A DNA stretch of 64,000 nt. Source: Torreya grandis. Its lineage: Eukaryota; Streptophyta; Pinopsida; Cupressales; Taxaceae. Made by a program: the position numbers and the translations under genes. The notes beneath the pieces were generated by a model. That model was given only the letters and a program-made list of their open reading frames with translations, was not told the DNA's origin and made no database searches. Numbering within the stretch: the first letter of the stretch is position 1; every line of letters starts with the position of its first letter. Shown piece by piece: positions 34,710-45,960 of this stretch. Location of the stretch: contig JARHVA010000081.1 of the NCBI GenBank assembly GCA_037957365.1, positions 6,625,501 to 6,689,500 on the forward strand, written 5' to 3'.

Positions 34710-36037
34710 TAAGTTTTGTCTAAGTCTCAGAGTGGTGTGGAACATGCCAAGTGTCATCAGCCAGGACACATTATAATTTCTCTAAGTAACGTAGATGGAG
34801 CAATGTGTCTTGTTATATACACGTAGAGCCTGACAAGTGTCAACATCCACATTTTAATTTCTTATAAGTTTCAAAAGATTCTTTCAATAATATTATCTCA
34901 GTGCATTTGGAAGGTGCCAAGTGGAAATTGTGGAAGGTTTTAATATGTTTCTCTAAGTTAAGCGGAAAGCACCGTGTGTCCCTTGTAATATTTGTGGAGA
35001 CCGCTAAGTGTCGACATCCACAATTTCTTCCTTTTGTTTCATTGTTGAGAAAGGAATATGGTGGGCCCCAAGTGAGTTGTTAAATTAAGTGGAGTGTGCC
35101 AAGTGTCATCATCTGTGTGAATCTAAATGAGTCCCAAATGTTTCTATAGACAAGTAGAAGTTGCCATGTGTCATCTTCTGTAGGACTCTCAAATGGTATC
35201 AAAAGTTCTATAGACAAACGAAAGCCACCACGTGTCATTTGTTAAGACTAACAGATGCTAACAAGTGTCCTTGCCTATTTCACAGTGGGAAATGCCACGT
35301 GTATTTGTTTCAGCCAATGAACTTGTAGAGAGGCTAACCATTTTAGATCTAAAAGATATCTTCTGTCAAACACTTTTAGTTAAGTTCTAGTTCGGTTAGA
35401 CAGTTGGGATTTGATCATGTCGGCAATCTTGAGCTAGTCTTATGCTATGAAAATGGGTTCAAATTACAGGTTCAAAAGAGAGAAAAAAAAGGAAAGGGAG
35501 AGAATTTTTTGCATATAGATTGTTATTAGATATTTACAAGAAGTTTTTGAGATTTTCTTGTTGTGGCCAGTAATATTATTTGCCTTTATTTTGTTTTCTT
35601 AATTCAAATAGTTTGTATAACTGTGCATGCATAAGTGCCTTTTATGTGATTGGAAAATTAATAAGAAGACTGTGTGCCTTTGTTGATATTTTCTATGTTC
35701 TTGTAAAATCATCTAAGTTGCGAGTCTTTGATTCTATTTATTTTCATCTTTTACATTGATCATGCATTGTTTGCTCTTTAATGTAATTGAATCCTAAAGA
35801 TAGATTCACTATGCTTAGTATTAAGGAACGAATCATACTCGGGCACATCACCATAGTTAAATTTTATTTCATTACATTGGTGATTTTGTTTTATTTTTAT
35901 CCCTTTTTCCCACAATACATGCGAGATAAAAAAGAGCTAGCTTCTTTAAAATCTGGAGGTCATTTCAGGTGACAAGTCCCACATCCCTAAAACTTCCCAT
36001 GTTGGTGTTGGAAACAATGCAATTTTAAGCATCAACA
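34710..36037 (+). mobile_element. Tat-2 5' LTR
   Basis: Ends AAGCATCAACA before the PBS. It aligns with 45983-46991 from GAAAGGAATATGGTGGGCC onward. The upstream portion contains an array of about ten ACGTGTC/AAGTGTC-type words (34746-35300). The TATA region seen in the 3' LTR is mutated here (GCTATGAAAATGGG, about 35447). The start is approximate. Confidence 0.75.
34746..35305 (+). promoter_or_regulatory. Array of CCACGTGTC-like (G-box/ABRE-type) words in Tat-2 U3
   Basis: Related words occur at about 34746 (GCCAAGTGTCATC), 34831 (GACAAGTGTCAAC), 34914 (GCCAAGTGG), 34971 (ACCGTGTGTCC), 35003 (GCTAAGTGTCGAC), 35098 (GCCAAGTGTCATC), 35163 (GCCATGTGTCATC), 35224 (GCCACCACGTGTCAT), 35261 (ACAAGTGTCC) and 35294 (GCCACGTGTA), spaced about 30 to 90 bp. 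Several sit in a longer repeated context, CTATAGACAAGTGGAAGCC. Five of them are also in the 3' LTR (46034-46255). ACGTGTC is the core of plant bZIP (ABRE/G-box) sites; a regulatory role is inference. Confidence 0.55.
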
Positions 36038-36042
36038 ATTTT

Positions 36043-36061
36043 TGGCACACCTAGTGGGATA
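36043..36061 (+). promoter_or_regulatory. Tat-2 primer-binding-site motif
   Basis: TGGCACACCTAGTGGGAT follows the LTR end CATCAACA by five bases. It is the decayed form of the TGGCACGCCCGGTGGGA motif found after the element B LTR and in E1/E2. Confidence 0.7.
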
Positions 36062-36148
36062 ATCTCTTGAATTTTCTTTCAAGACTGTGTGAACTAGAGA
36101 GCTACAAGGATTTAGAGTTGTGGACCAGTAACAAGAGCTTAATTTGCT

Positions 36149-37560
36149 ATGAACCCAAGTATTCTTTTACCACCATTGATAACTAATTCAAGAATAAGGG
36201 TCAATCCTTTTATAGCAACACCAAGAGCAAACATGGGAGCACCTATTGCCCCAAGGAATTATGCAAATTGGAACACTAGCAGTGATCTGATTCTCCCAGT
36301 ACCACTAACCACTTGGGATCCTATTCTAGTAAATGCCCTAAAAGCTCACCCAAATTTAGTGGGAAATATTTCAAAACACCTGAAGAACATCCATAGGATG
36401 TGTCTGATGTCTATGCAATACATGTGATCACACAGTAGAATGTGGCTATAAGATTGTTAGTATCTTCTTTTAAGGGGAAAGCTCTAAATTGGTACAGATC
36501 TTTAACCCCAAATACAATATCTACATGGGATCAGCCTGGAGATGATTTCTTTGCAAGATTTGAAGAAAAGGGTGATAAATCCTATTTGTTGCAATAATTG
36601 ATTACTATCAAAAGGGCACCACAAGAAGTAATCACTGATTTCAATTCAAGATTTCAAAAGACTTGGGAAAGAATTCCTACTACAACAAGACCATTACCAG
36701 GTATGGCTATAGTATTTTATCTTAAAGCCTTAAATTTAGATATATTAGTAATGATTCAGTCACTTGGAGATCAGACTCTACTAGAAGCCTATGACTATGC
36801 AGTCAGAGCTGAAAAGAACTTAATAGATGCTGGAAAGTTTCCCCCAAGGCCTCCCATGCCCATGTTTTCAAAGATTACCTTACCTTTGCCTCAAGAAGCC
36901 CCTAATCCCATAGCCCCACCTGTGTCTTTGTATACATTTCCTCAACAACTTGCTAAAGTAGCTGTCCCCGTCCAATAATTTGAGATGGATGATGTCAAGA
37001 ACATCTTAAGGACATTTTCTAATGAGATAATTAACCTAAAAAGATAGTAAAATCATTATCCTAGACCCCAATATCAAGGCTACCAAGGAAATAGATGTCT
37101 ATCATAGCCAAATCAGTATCAGGATCCTCAAAGGCAAACTAACCCTCAGCCATCAAACCAATTAGTTATAATCCCTACACCCTCATAGACTGTTCCCCCT
37201 AACCCAAATAGGGAGATTGTTCTAGGGTAGAATAATTATGCAGATGGAGCCAATGCTTGGTGTTTCCCTTGTAATAATGCTCATATGCCCAAAGATTGTC
37301 CCAGGGGTAATCTACAACAAAATATAGTAAAACAAAGAAGAATGGATGGACAATTTTCAAATACTTCTGACACTTAGCCCTACTAATCCCTTGGTATGCA
37401 AAATTCAGTCTTGGTGGCTCAGATGTAAGGGATGTCCTTACAGCAAGAAGAAGAAATAGCCCCTGAGCATGCTTTGTTGTCATGGGTTGAAGATGAAGAG
37501 TCAATATTCTTAAATGAAGCTTCTACTTCCAAGAAGCCATTGGTATAATCAGATTATTAC
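36149..37560 (+). pseudogene. gag: Tat-2 Gag
   Basis: Starts MNPSILLPPL. The capsid core reads GKALNWYRSLTPNTISTWDQ, FFARFEEKGDKSYLLQ, then ITIKRAPQEVITDFNSRFQK, TWERIPTTTRPLPG, IVFYLKALNLDI and AYDYAVRAEKNLIDAGK, which is a gypsy Retrotrans_gag pattern. A CCHC knuckle follows at about 37257-37298: CFPCNNAHMPKDC, with all four ligands kept. Gln/Pro-rich linkers surround it. Stops include TAG and TAA at Gln-like positions (for example after SYLLQ and in KR..NHYPRPQYQGYQ). Confidence 0.85.
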
Positions 37561-37699
37561 ACCAGAGCCAAGAGAAGGATGATGGAATGTCTTGAAGTAA
37601 CAAATAATAAAATTATGGGGATTCCTCCATTTCAAGGTCATCAAAACATAGCTGCTAGACAAGAAATACCTCAGCCAGTGTAGAACCAAGTAATTTCTA

Positions 37700-38400
37700 G
37701 ACAAGTTCAAGAAAAAGTAAGGTACCCTTATTATCCAAGAACCAAAACACTAGGACCAGTGAATGTGGAGGATCAGCTGAAGAGGACCCCAACACGTGTC
37801 AATATGGGACATGTTAGCTATTCCTGAGCAAAAGACACTATTTCAAGAAGCTCTATAGGGCCAAGTAGTGCCTAAACATACTGGTACCAAAGGAGGACCT
37901 GCTAATAAGGAAAAGCTCAAAGACACAGTTCTTCTATAGATAATAGCCCTTTTAAACAATGCACAAGAGGTAAGCAAATCCAAACCAAAGCCCTTCTATT
38001 TGATTTTCATAGTTGGAAAGAAACTGTTACATAATACAATGATAGACTCAGGGGTCAGTAATACAATAATGCCTAAACAAATAGAAGATGCTTTAAAAAT
38101 AAAGTATGAGCCACTTACTAGAGGAGTTATGTAGCTGGATGGGAAATCGGTGCAAAAAATATGAAAAATTAAACAACTCCCATTGCAATTGTATACTTGC
38201 CCTAATATAATTGTCAATCAAGATGTGGTAGTCATAGATATACCCCCTGTATTTGGCCTATGTTTATCTAGAGATTTTATAGCCAAGATAGGAGGTTATA
38301 TGTCACTTGATTGGTCTCACCTCATCTTAAGAACCAAATATGGTACAAAAATGAAAATACTATCAAGTCACTATCTAAGGATCACATCACCGATGAACCA
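37700..38400 (+). pseudogene. Tat-2 aspartic protease
   Basis: FLIFIVGKKLLHNTMIDSGV then SNTIMPKQIEDALKI gives the retropepsin active site D-S-G followed by the usual T-I-M-P. Later VVVIDIPPVFGLCLSRDFIA and GGYMSLDWSHLIL resemble the ILGMDWL-type second half. It lies between Gag and the RNase H region in the same overall frame. One stop (TAG after GVM) is visible. Confidence 0.75.
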
Positions 38401-38639
38401 ACCCCAAAATTAGAGGAAGCTCATGCTATGCTGAATAAGGAAAAAAAAGTCTTTGTTGAAGAGTTAGGTGACTAGATTGAACATGACCAAGAGGAGGAAA
38501 ATAACTAATTGTTAACTATGATGCAAAGTGACCCATATGGAAATTATGACTCTATTGGTCTAGGCACTTATGTCATATTTGATGAAGACCATGAAATCCC
38601 AAATGTTTTAAGGGAAAAAATGCCAAAGAATTAAGAATT

Positions 38640-39030
38640 TGAAAAGGACTCAAAAATTTGGACCTTAAATTTTGATGGGGCTACAAGTAAAAATGGTGCT
38701 AGAGCAGGAATTTGTCTTGTTTCTCCAAATGGTGAGAAATTTTTAAGAGCTATCCATTTCCAATTTTCCTATACTAATAATGATGTTGAATATGAATCCT
38801 TAGTACATGGGCTCATGTTAGCCAAGAAAAAGGGAATAAAGAATCTGATAGTAAAAGGAGATTCAAAACTAGCAGTGAAACAAAGCAAAGGAAAGGCAAT
38901 AGCCAAAAATGTAAGGATGAGATCCTATAGACATAGAATTTGGGACTCAATAGATGATTTTGAAGATTTCAATATTGAAGTAGTTCCTAGAACCCAAAAT
39001 TTTGAAGCAGATAGGATGACATAGATTGGC
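38640..39030 (+). pseudogene. Tat-2 RNase H domain located upstream of RT
   Basis: KIWTLNFDGATSKNGARAGI, GICLVSPNGEKFLRAI, FSYTNNDVEYESLVHGLMLA, LIVKGDSKLAVKQSKGKA and VPRTQNFEADRMT make a complete RNase H of the archaeal/plant type (aRNH). The four catalytic acids are kept: Asp in NFDGA, Glu in DVEYE, Asp in KGDS, Asp in FEADRM. In element B the equivalent domain follows RT and RH (62215-62640). Here it sits between protease and RT, and a second RNase H remnant is found after RT at about 40435-40640. It would degrade RNA in RNA:DNA hybrids. Confidence 0.8.
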
Positions 39031-39540
39031 TCATAGTTTGACCTAGCAACTGATCTATTAGTCAACAATGAGTCAGTCAAAGTTATGGTAAGGCCAACTA
39101 TCCCAAACAATGATGAAAATTGGCAAGTCTTTGAAAATGATTTTTAAGTACTCTTAATTTTGCAACAGTCAGGGGAATTTGTTGATCAATTGCAACCCCA
39201 AATTGAAGAAGCATATGGAGACCAAATTATTCAATTAAAGACAAATAAGCCTCCCAAAAGCTTGATTACTTTAGAAAATATATTTGATCCATAAGATGTA
39301 AGCCTAGAGAAGAAAAACTTTCAAGCAAATAAATTAGATTATTCTGAGATACAAGTGAGTGAAGGGAGAAAACTAAAGATTGGAAATTCCACAACCCAAG
39401 AGGAAAGGGAAAGACTAATTGACTTGTGTGAAAGATATGACAGAGTAATAGTCTGGACCTATGAAGACCTTCATGGCTATAACAGAGACATCATTCAGCA
39501 CACCATAGAATTGACTAAAGGATCTAAGCCAGTCAGACAG
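39031..39540 (+). pseudogene. Tat-2 linker between RNase H and RT
   Basis: Broken reading frame with SVKVMVRPTIPNNDENWQVF, then, from about 39346, IQVSEGRKLKIGNSTTQEER and LIDLCERYDRVIVWTYEDLH followed by HTIELTKGSKPVRQK. The last part is the usual N-terminal approach to gypsy RT ('F.W...D..GI....I.H.I....G..PV.Q'). No separate domain is visible. Confidence 0.65.
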
Positions 39541-40130
39541 AAGTAGAAGCCAGTGAATCTAAATATTGAACCTCTAATGGTGGATGAGTTGCAAAAACTC
39601 TTAAAATCTAAAATAATTTTTCCAATCAAACACTTAACTTGGGTATCCAATCTAGTACTAGCCAGAAAAAAGAATGGTGACATAAGGCTCTATGTGGATT
39701 TCAGAGACCTAAATAGAGAATCTCTGGAAGATCACTATCCCTTTCCCTCTATGGAACAAATTTTACAGACTATGGCTAGATCAGAGAGATTTTCCTTGCT
39801 AGATGGTTTCTCTGGATACAATCAGATTTAGTTGGCTAATGAAGACCAACACAAGACTGCATTTACTACTAAATGGGGAACATTTGCATATGCCAAGATG
39901 CCATTTAGCCTATCAAATGCTAGATCCACTTTTCAAAGAGCAATGGATGTAGCATTTGGAGAACTCATAAATAAAATCATTCTAATTTATCTTGATGATC
40001 TCACTATTTTTTCCAAGAATGTTATTGATCATTTTGATCATCTAGAATCTATTTTTAAGAAGTGTCAAGAGTTTGGAATATCCCTGAATCCCAAGAAGTG
40101 TATCTTTGTAGTACCTTAAGACAAACTACT
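39541..40130 (+). pseudogene. pol: Tat-2 reverse transcriptase
   Basis: Motifs in order: HLTWVSNLVLARKKNGDIRL, YVDFRDLNRESLEDHYPFPS, ERFSLLDGFSGYNQI, HKTAFTTKWGTFAYAKMPF, LSNARSTFQRAMD and the catalytic LIYLDDLTIFSK (YLDD intact). It ends LNPKKCIF. Interruptions are a TAG after RQK, a TAG after YNQI and a TAA after VVP, all at positions where family members have Gln or similar. It would copy the element RNA into DNA. Confidence 0.9.
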
Positions 40131-40870
40131 GGGACATATAGTATCCAAAGGAGTCTCTATGGATCCAGAGAGAGTCACAACCATAATGAACTTGTCACTA
40201 CCAATAAATAAGAAGGCAGTTCAATCTTTTTTGGGAAAGATTAATTTTGTCAGTCGGTTCATATCAGACTTTACAAGCCTAATGAGACTAGTGACACTCT
40301 TGTTGAAGAAATACCTAGTGTTCAAGTGGACTACAAAAGGAAGACAAGCTTTTGAGGAGGTTGATAAATCAATTTCAACAACCCTAGTACTTAGTAACCT
40401 AGACTTCTCTAAGTCTTTTATAATGTATGTTTTATGGAGGAGAGTTCAGTGTTGTTGCTGTCCTAACACAGAAAGATGATCAACAAGAGGGAGAACACCC
40501 AATAGCCTTTTTCTCAAGGACTCTTAGGGAGTATGAATCTAGATACAACTTTGTGGAGAAATAGGCATATGCTATGGGAAAAGCCTTCAAGAAATTTAGG
40601 CATATGGTATAAGGAAATAATATTATGATACTTGTGGCTCATCCTAGTGTCAGAGAATACATTATGGAAGGTGAAATTACTAAAAAAAGAGAAAATTGGA
40701 TAACAAAGATCCTTGAGTATGATGTAGAGGTCAAACCCACTAAGCTGGTTAGAGTTAGGGGGTTGTGCCTATACATGGCTGAAGATATGGAAAAGATGAT
40801 AACTGAAGAAACAGAAAAGGAAACTGTATTGAGGATACAAGAAATTGATCAAAACTCCTAGGTCAAAAAC
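40131..40870 (+). pseudogene. Tat-2 RT connection and RNase H
   Basis: The connection reads LPINKKAVQSFLGKINFVSR and FKWTTKGRQAFEEVDKSI. A frameshift near 40435 breaks the RNase H start; the next frame continues FSVVAVLTQKDDQQEGEHPI, AFFSRTLREYESRYNFVEK and MILVAHPSVREYI. Then NWITKILEYDVEVKPTKLVR gives the usual 'W...L.EYD.EI.P.K...G..L' ending. This is the RH domain normally attached to RT. Confidence 0.75.
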
Positions 40871-42100
40871 ATAATCCATTTTATGAAACATGGGATTTTC
40901 CCAAAAGAGCTCTCTTAAGACAAGAGGAGATACTATAGGCAACAAGGGGTCCATTTTGTTTTAATTGACCAAGTTATTTTCAAAATAAATACTGATGGCA
41001 TACTTTTAAGATGCATAGAGAAAGATGAGGCTCAGAAAATACTACATGAAATGCACCATGAAATCTTAGGTGGACATTTTTCTACAAGAACCATAGCTAT
41101 AAAGATAAGTCAGGCAGGCTATTTTTGGGCCACTTTATTTACAGACTATTATCAACTAGTCAAAGAGTGCCAATCTTGTCAGTATTATGTGGGGAAGAGA
41201 AGGAATGCAGCAATGCCCCTTAGTCCTATAATTGTCTATGAACCCTTTACTCAATGGGGTCTTGACTTCATTGGAATGATCAATCTGGTGTCGATTATGG
41301 GACACAAATGGATTCTAACTACCACAGATTATTTTACCAGATGGAGTGAGGCAGTGTCACTCAAAGAGCCAATAGAAAAGATGATCCTAGACTTTCTGGG
41401 GGATATCACTACTCGCTTTGGGCCTCCTCATACCATAATTTTAGATAATTCTAAGGCATTTTTAGGGCCAAAAATATCTAACTTTACACTAAAGTATTGA
41501 ATCTATCTAAAAATTTCCTCAAATTATTACCCTTAGGGTAATGGTTTGGCAGAATCAACCAATAAGAACCTGATTAGATTTATTAGGAGAATAGGGGCTG
41601 ATCATCACAAAGAGTGGCATAAAGTGAATAATATAGCAATGTGGGCTAATAGAATTACACCTAAACAAGTGACAAAGATGTACCCATATGAATTTTTCTA
41701 TGGTAAGCATGTTGTAATGCCCTTGAGCTTGGAGATTCCTGCTCTCTAGTTATTAAAATAGATTGAAATTGAGGAAAATGGCCCTATGCAGGTCAGACTT
41801 GCTGAGCTCCTAGAAGTTCAAGAAAAGAGGGATACAACACATGAATCATTAATGAAACATCAAAAAATAATCAAATACTACTTCGATAAGAAGACTTCAA
41901 ACCCCCATTTTGAATTAGGCTTAGTTATTTTAAAATGGGATGCGAGAGCTACCAAGCTGAGTCGACACAATAAATTTGAGTCATTGTGGACCGGCCCCTA
42001 TAAGATTCATACATGTAAAAAAAATTCATTTGAGCTTGAAATGGATGGAAAACTTGAAGAGATTCCTATGAATGGGATCTACTTGAAACATTTCATTTAA
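40871..42100 (+). pseudogene. Tat-2 integrase
   Basis: Zinc-binding HHCC: MHHEILGGHFSTRTIAIKIS then VKECQSCQYYVGK. The catalytic core has WGLDFIGMI (first Asp), HTIILDNSKAFLG (second Asp, usually SDNG) and GLAESTNKNLIRFIRR (Glu). It continues FYGKHVVMPLSLEIPAL, then HFELGLVILKW and the C-terminal FESLWTGPYKIHTCKKNSFE and IPMNGIYLKHFI. No chromodomain. Stops include one just before the Glu block and two TAG codons near 41750. It would insert element cDNA into host DNA. Confidence 0.85.
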
Positions 42101-42600
42101 GCAGTATCTCCCATGTATTATAGTTAGATAGTTTCCCTTTCCTTATTGCTCTATTTTCCCATTTTTTTCCTGCTCTTTATTTTAATAAGTGTTCTATGAA
42201 CACGTGGCCATAGCTCAAAGTCTTTTCAAAAGTTTTGAAACTCTCACATTCACTAAATCTCTCTCAAATCCTCAAAATTCCCCAAGGTACCTTTACGCAG
42301 TCACTTTCATGACGTGTTTAACACGATGTCCCATGCAGATTTAATAAGATTTACTAACCATTTTTTAGTTATAATGCCATTTATGAGACTTGATGTGTCA
42401 TTAAATACCCTAATAACAAGATTTAAGGATTAATTATGTCTCATCTATTCCTATGTTTGTTAGGAAAATCCTTGTTACCTGCATTTCAATTCATAACATA
42501 ACTTGCTTAGTAAAAGTGCGTTCCCTATTGCAAAGCTTCCATACTTGTTACATAATTTCAATAATTCCCAGTATAGACATAAATATGGAGGAGGCATAGT
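42101..42600 (+). other. Tat-2 spacer between integrase and the extra ORF
   Basis: About 500 bp, AT-rich, no ORF. The word CCATTTTTTAGTTATAATG and a few ACGTG words (42201 CACGTGGCC, 42314 GACGTG) are visible. I see no clear polypurine tract or promoter. Confidence 0.45.
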
Positions 42601-44660
42601 CTTCACAATAGGGGTTTGGGATCTACGAATCCATTGATAAGCTTTTCACCAATAAATCATATGTTTTGACCCCTGCACAACCCTTAAGGACCTATCCAAA
42701 GACTAGAGTCCTTGAAGTTGGTTATGCGATTGACCCAAAAAAGGTGAAATATTTTGTAAATAGAATTATGGACCCAACCCTTCAAAAGTTTGGCAAAGCT
42801 CTGCGAGAAGGGGCACACCAAATATGTATCCAGAAGGCCAAGGCTAGACAATCCAAAACATTTGGGATGAGGATATGGACTTCTCAATTGGCACAATTCA
42901 TTGTCCCAAGTGTACATCCGTGCCCTGACTTAGTTGAAATGTACATAGAATTGTTTTATACACCCTCGAACACCATACAACAAGGTTAATTCATGGTGAA
43001 AATTACACTTAAGGCCATTAAGGACATGTTGGCCCTATATCATGACAAAATAGCCACATTTCCCACCATTACCAAAATGCCAAAAATGTGGGCAAACATT
43101 AATAATCAATTGAGGTTTCTTCGATTAGAATTACAATAAGGGGATGATGATACCATTGTGCTAGTGTTGCCAATAGGAAGGGCACAATTTTCATAGGCTA
43201 GTCAAGAGGCATTATCCATGATGGAATTTATTTTTGGAATGAAGGAAGACATAACTATCTATGATTGGCAAATGGCCATTCTCTTCAGATTAAAAACTAT
43301 AGACAAGTCTCAAGAGTATCAACTAGACTTCTCAGAGCAGATTGCCTATTCAATGGTTGACCAACTCACTCACTTCAAATCTAAAGGGGTTTTCAAGTAT
43401 TCTTCTTATCTATTTCACCTCATATTATATCAAAACTCTAGCATCTTTTCACAATATATGCATCTGAATATGTATGACCCAAGTTTTGGTCAAAATAGGA
43501 TCATTCCTGTGTCGACATAGACACATATCTTATCCAAAATGTCTAACCCATATGAATTTTGGGAACTTTTTGTTGCCCCTACCTTTTATCACCTAAGCCT
43601 GGAGCCCGTTGAAAATAGATTAACTCCAAGTATCAGAGGCCTCATGACAAATTACACTATTCCCTGTGACTAATTTTTTAGATCTAATCATAACATCATT
43701 AGGGTCCATGATTTCAATGGAGAACTAGTGTTGCTACCCAAGATTTTGACTCTTAGGTTAACATTCTTAGAGGTCACCTAGCAAGTGTATTTGGTTGATA
43801 ATGACTATGGCATTAGGAAGAAGAAAAAGAAAATGTATGATATTCCATGGGTAAAGAAAAACATGGCCCTAGAGGTCAGAGATGCTGAGCACTTGTTACT
43901 AAGGAAGCTAGCTATCCTGGGTTTCTTTCTGATTGAAGATAAATGGAGATATGACCCAACTAGTTTCATAGCTCTATGGGTCAAGAATAAAAAAGTTGGT
44001 GCTAAAATTGTGCATGAGGGCCGTCCCTTTTAGGAAGATAAAAGAAACCCTAAGGAAGATATTCATGATTTGTATGCAGAATTGATAGATTTGCCCTTTC
44101 AGGGGGCCAGGCCATGGAAGACCTTTTATGTTAAGGAAAAAAAATTTGACCCTAAAATTAGAATGACTTCTGGTTTAAAAAGGGCATTGAAGAATAAAGG
44201 AGGGAAGCTTGAGAAAATAGAAGCCTATTAGAAATATAGGAAAGAGATTTTTGAGATAACTCACTCTTTTGGTAATGTAAACTAAGATGAGAAATGGGAG
44301 GAAATTTGGGATGAATGGAATTTATCTCCTATCTCTAGCCTTGATACAAGCAAACTACAGACACAAGGTGGAGAGTCAGAGGGGGAAGCAGAATCCACTC
44401 ATATAGTACAGGCCTCAGGACAAACTTCATCTACAGTCACTATAGAAAAACAAAATAATATGGTATCCTCACCACCCATAGCTTCTTCATCAGTGTCAAC
44501 CTCTGGGGTTCCCAGTTTTGTGTAATCACCAGTAGCAGTAGTGGTAAACATTGAAGAGAAGGAAGCACAATAAGAAGAAGAAAGGCTAAGGAAACATAAG
44601 AAGCTAAAACTTTAGCCTAATTTAGATGAGGAGGTAGAGCCCTCACAACATCAACCATTG
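42600..44660 (+). pseudogene. Tat-2 extra ORF, N-terminal part, unrecognised
   Basis: A long, broken, sense-strand coding region after pol. Segments in order: LRTYPKTRVLEVGYAIDPKK, MRIWTSQLAQFIVPSVHPCP, ALYHDKIATFPTITKMPKMW, MEFIFGMKEDITIYDWQMAI, FSEQIAYSMVDQLTHFKSKG and FKYSSYLFHLILYQN, FWELFVAPTFYHLSLEPVEN, MTNYTIPCD, ALEVRDAEHLLLRKLAILGF and DPTSFIALWVKNKKVGA. Lys/Glu-rich and Ser/Thr-rich linkers follow (SSPPIASSSVSTSGVPSF). Composition and codon-like continuity across several frames argue for a former protein of about 680 residues here. I see no signal peptide or membrane helix, so an Env-like role is not supported. I do not recognise the family. Confidence 0.6.
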
Positions 44661-45960
44661 AGTACATCTATTGCTCCTCAGGTATGTGTTATTTCTCCTT
44701 CTTCTTAGTCTTTTTCTTCTTCTATAGGGGTGGCAATCCCAACTGGCCAAATATTATCCCTTGCCACCTCTATTGTACCAATTTCCCAATTTTACCCACC
44801 TATTACTACTTAGGCCATGTCATGATAGGCCACATCATTGCCTCCCTTTTCCCCCTCTGTCCCAAAGAGAATACCTCCCTAGATTCCCCCTGGCCAACAT
44901 TTGGCTATTCCCTATGGATTTCCATAGGGTTATCCTTTTGCGAGCAGGTATGTTGCCTCTCCTTCTACCTTCCAAGCTCAAGCAAACACTACTAAGAAGG
45001 CTAGGGAAGCCCAGATGGATAAAAAAAAGGAAGAAAGATTATAAAGCTCTGGCTACACCACACATGAGGTCACTATTTGACCCAATCTAGTAGCAACTAA
45101 TTGTGACTCATTTGTCACCTAATATAATCAAGCCAAATGAGTAGATACAACCTCAAGATTATATAATGAGTGCAGTGGCTATGGATATGTCACTTTTTAG
45201 ACCATAGGATAGGGTTGAGTTGCTGAATGAAACCACTTCTGCTATAGCTACTAATTATTTTAAAGTATCAAAGAAGCTACAGAAGATGGAGGATGATGTG
45301 GCTCAAGAGAAAGCAAATGGTAGCAATCTGGCTACAAAAATCAAAACAAAGAATGATGAAATAAAGAGTCTCAACAAACAGTTGCAAGATATTATTTTTT
45401 GTCAGATTCACTAGGCTATTCAAACCCTAAATGCTTCTTTGAAAGAAGAGCTAACATAAGAGAAAGCTACAGTGATATCCCTAAGGCAGGAAAAGGCAAC
45501 ACTATAGGAAAAATGTTAGGAAAACCTACAATAGGTCACTTAGTTCCAACAAAAGTTGTTGAATGAGCAAAACAATACTGCCATCATACAAGCCCAACTT
45601 CAAGCTAAACAACAAATAACAAAACAATTGACACTTGAGTTGGCTAATAGGCCAAAAAATGTAGGAGTTTTGAACCTGGTCAAGGAGCTATATGTATCAG
45701 TATGGAAAAGAATCTCTAAAGAGATTACTCAGCTCTGAACCTCTCTAACTTTCTTGTTAAATGCACAAAAATTGTGCAAAAAGGTGGAGACTTCAGTCTA
45801 GGCCACTCTGTCTAATGTCTCTTTGAGAGTGTCTGATTCTCAAATGCTACTAAAAAAGTTATATGACACAACTGATGAAATGTTATCAAAAATAAGGATT
45901 AGTGACAAAATGATTGCTACAAAAAGGGTGAACAAAGTTCTCAGTTGCAACTCTGCAACA
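44661..45960 (+). pseudogene. Tat-2 extra ORF, C-terminal coiled-coil part
   Basis: Continuation with Pro/Ser-rich sequence (44690-45100), then from 45220 a strongly heptad-like region: VSKKLQKMEDDVAQEKANGS, IKTKNDEIKSLNKQLQDI, LKEELT, LRQEKATL, IIQAQLQAKQQITKQLTLEL, VKELYVSVWKRISKEI, and KKLYDTTDEMLSKIRISDKM up to the 3' LTR. Several stops are at Gln-like codons. A long coiled coil suggests a structural or oligomerising protein. The last codons run into the likely 3' LTR start at about 45935. Confidence 0.6.

Noticed and set aside
42600..45960. Envelope gene of an errantivirus-like element
   Set aside because: Position fits, but no signal peptide, transmembrane helix, furin-like site or Cys pattern is visible, and the C-terminus is a long soluble coiled coil.
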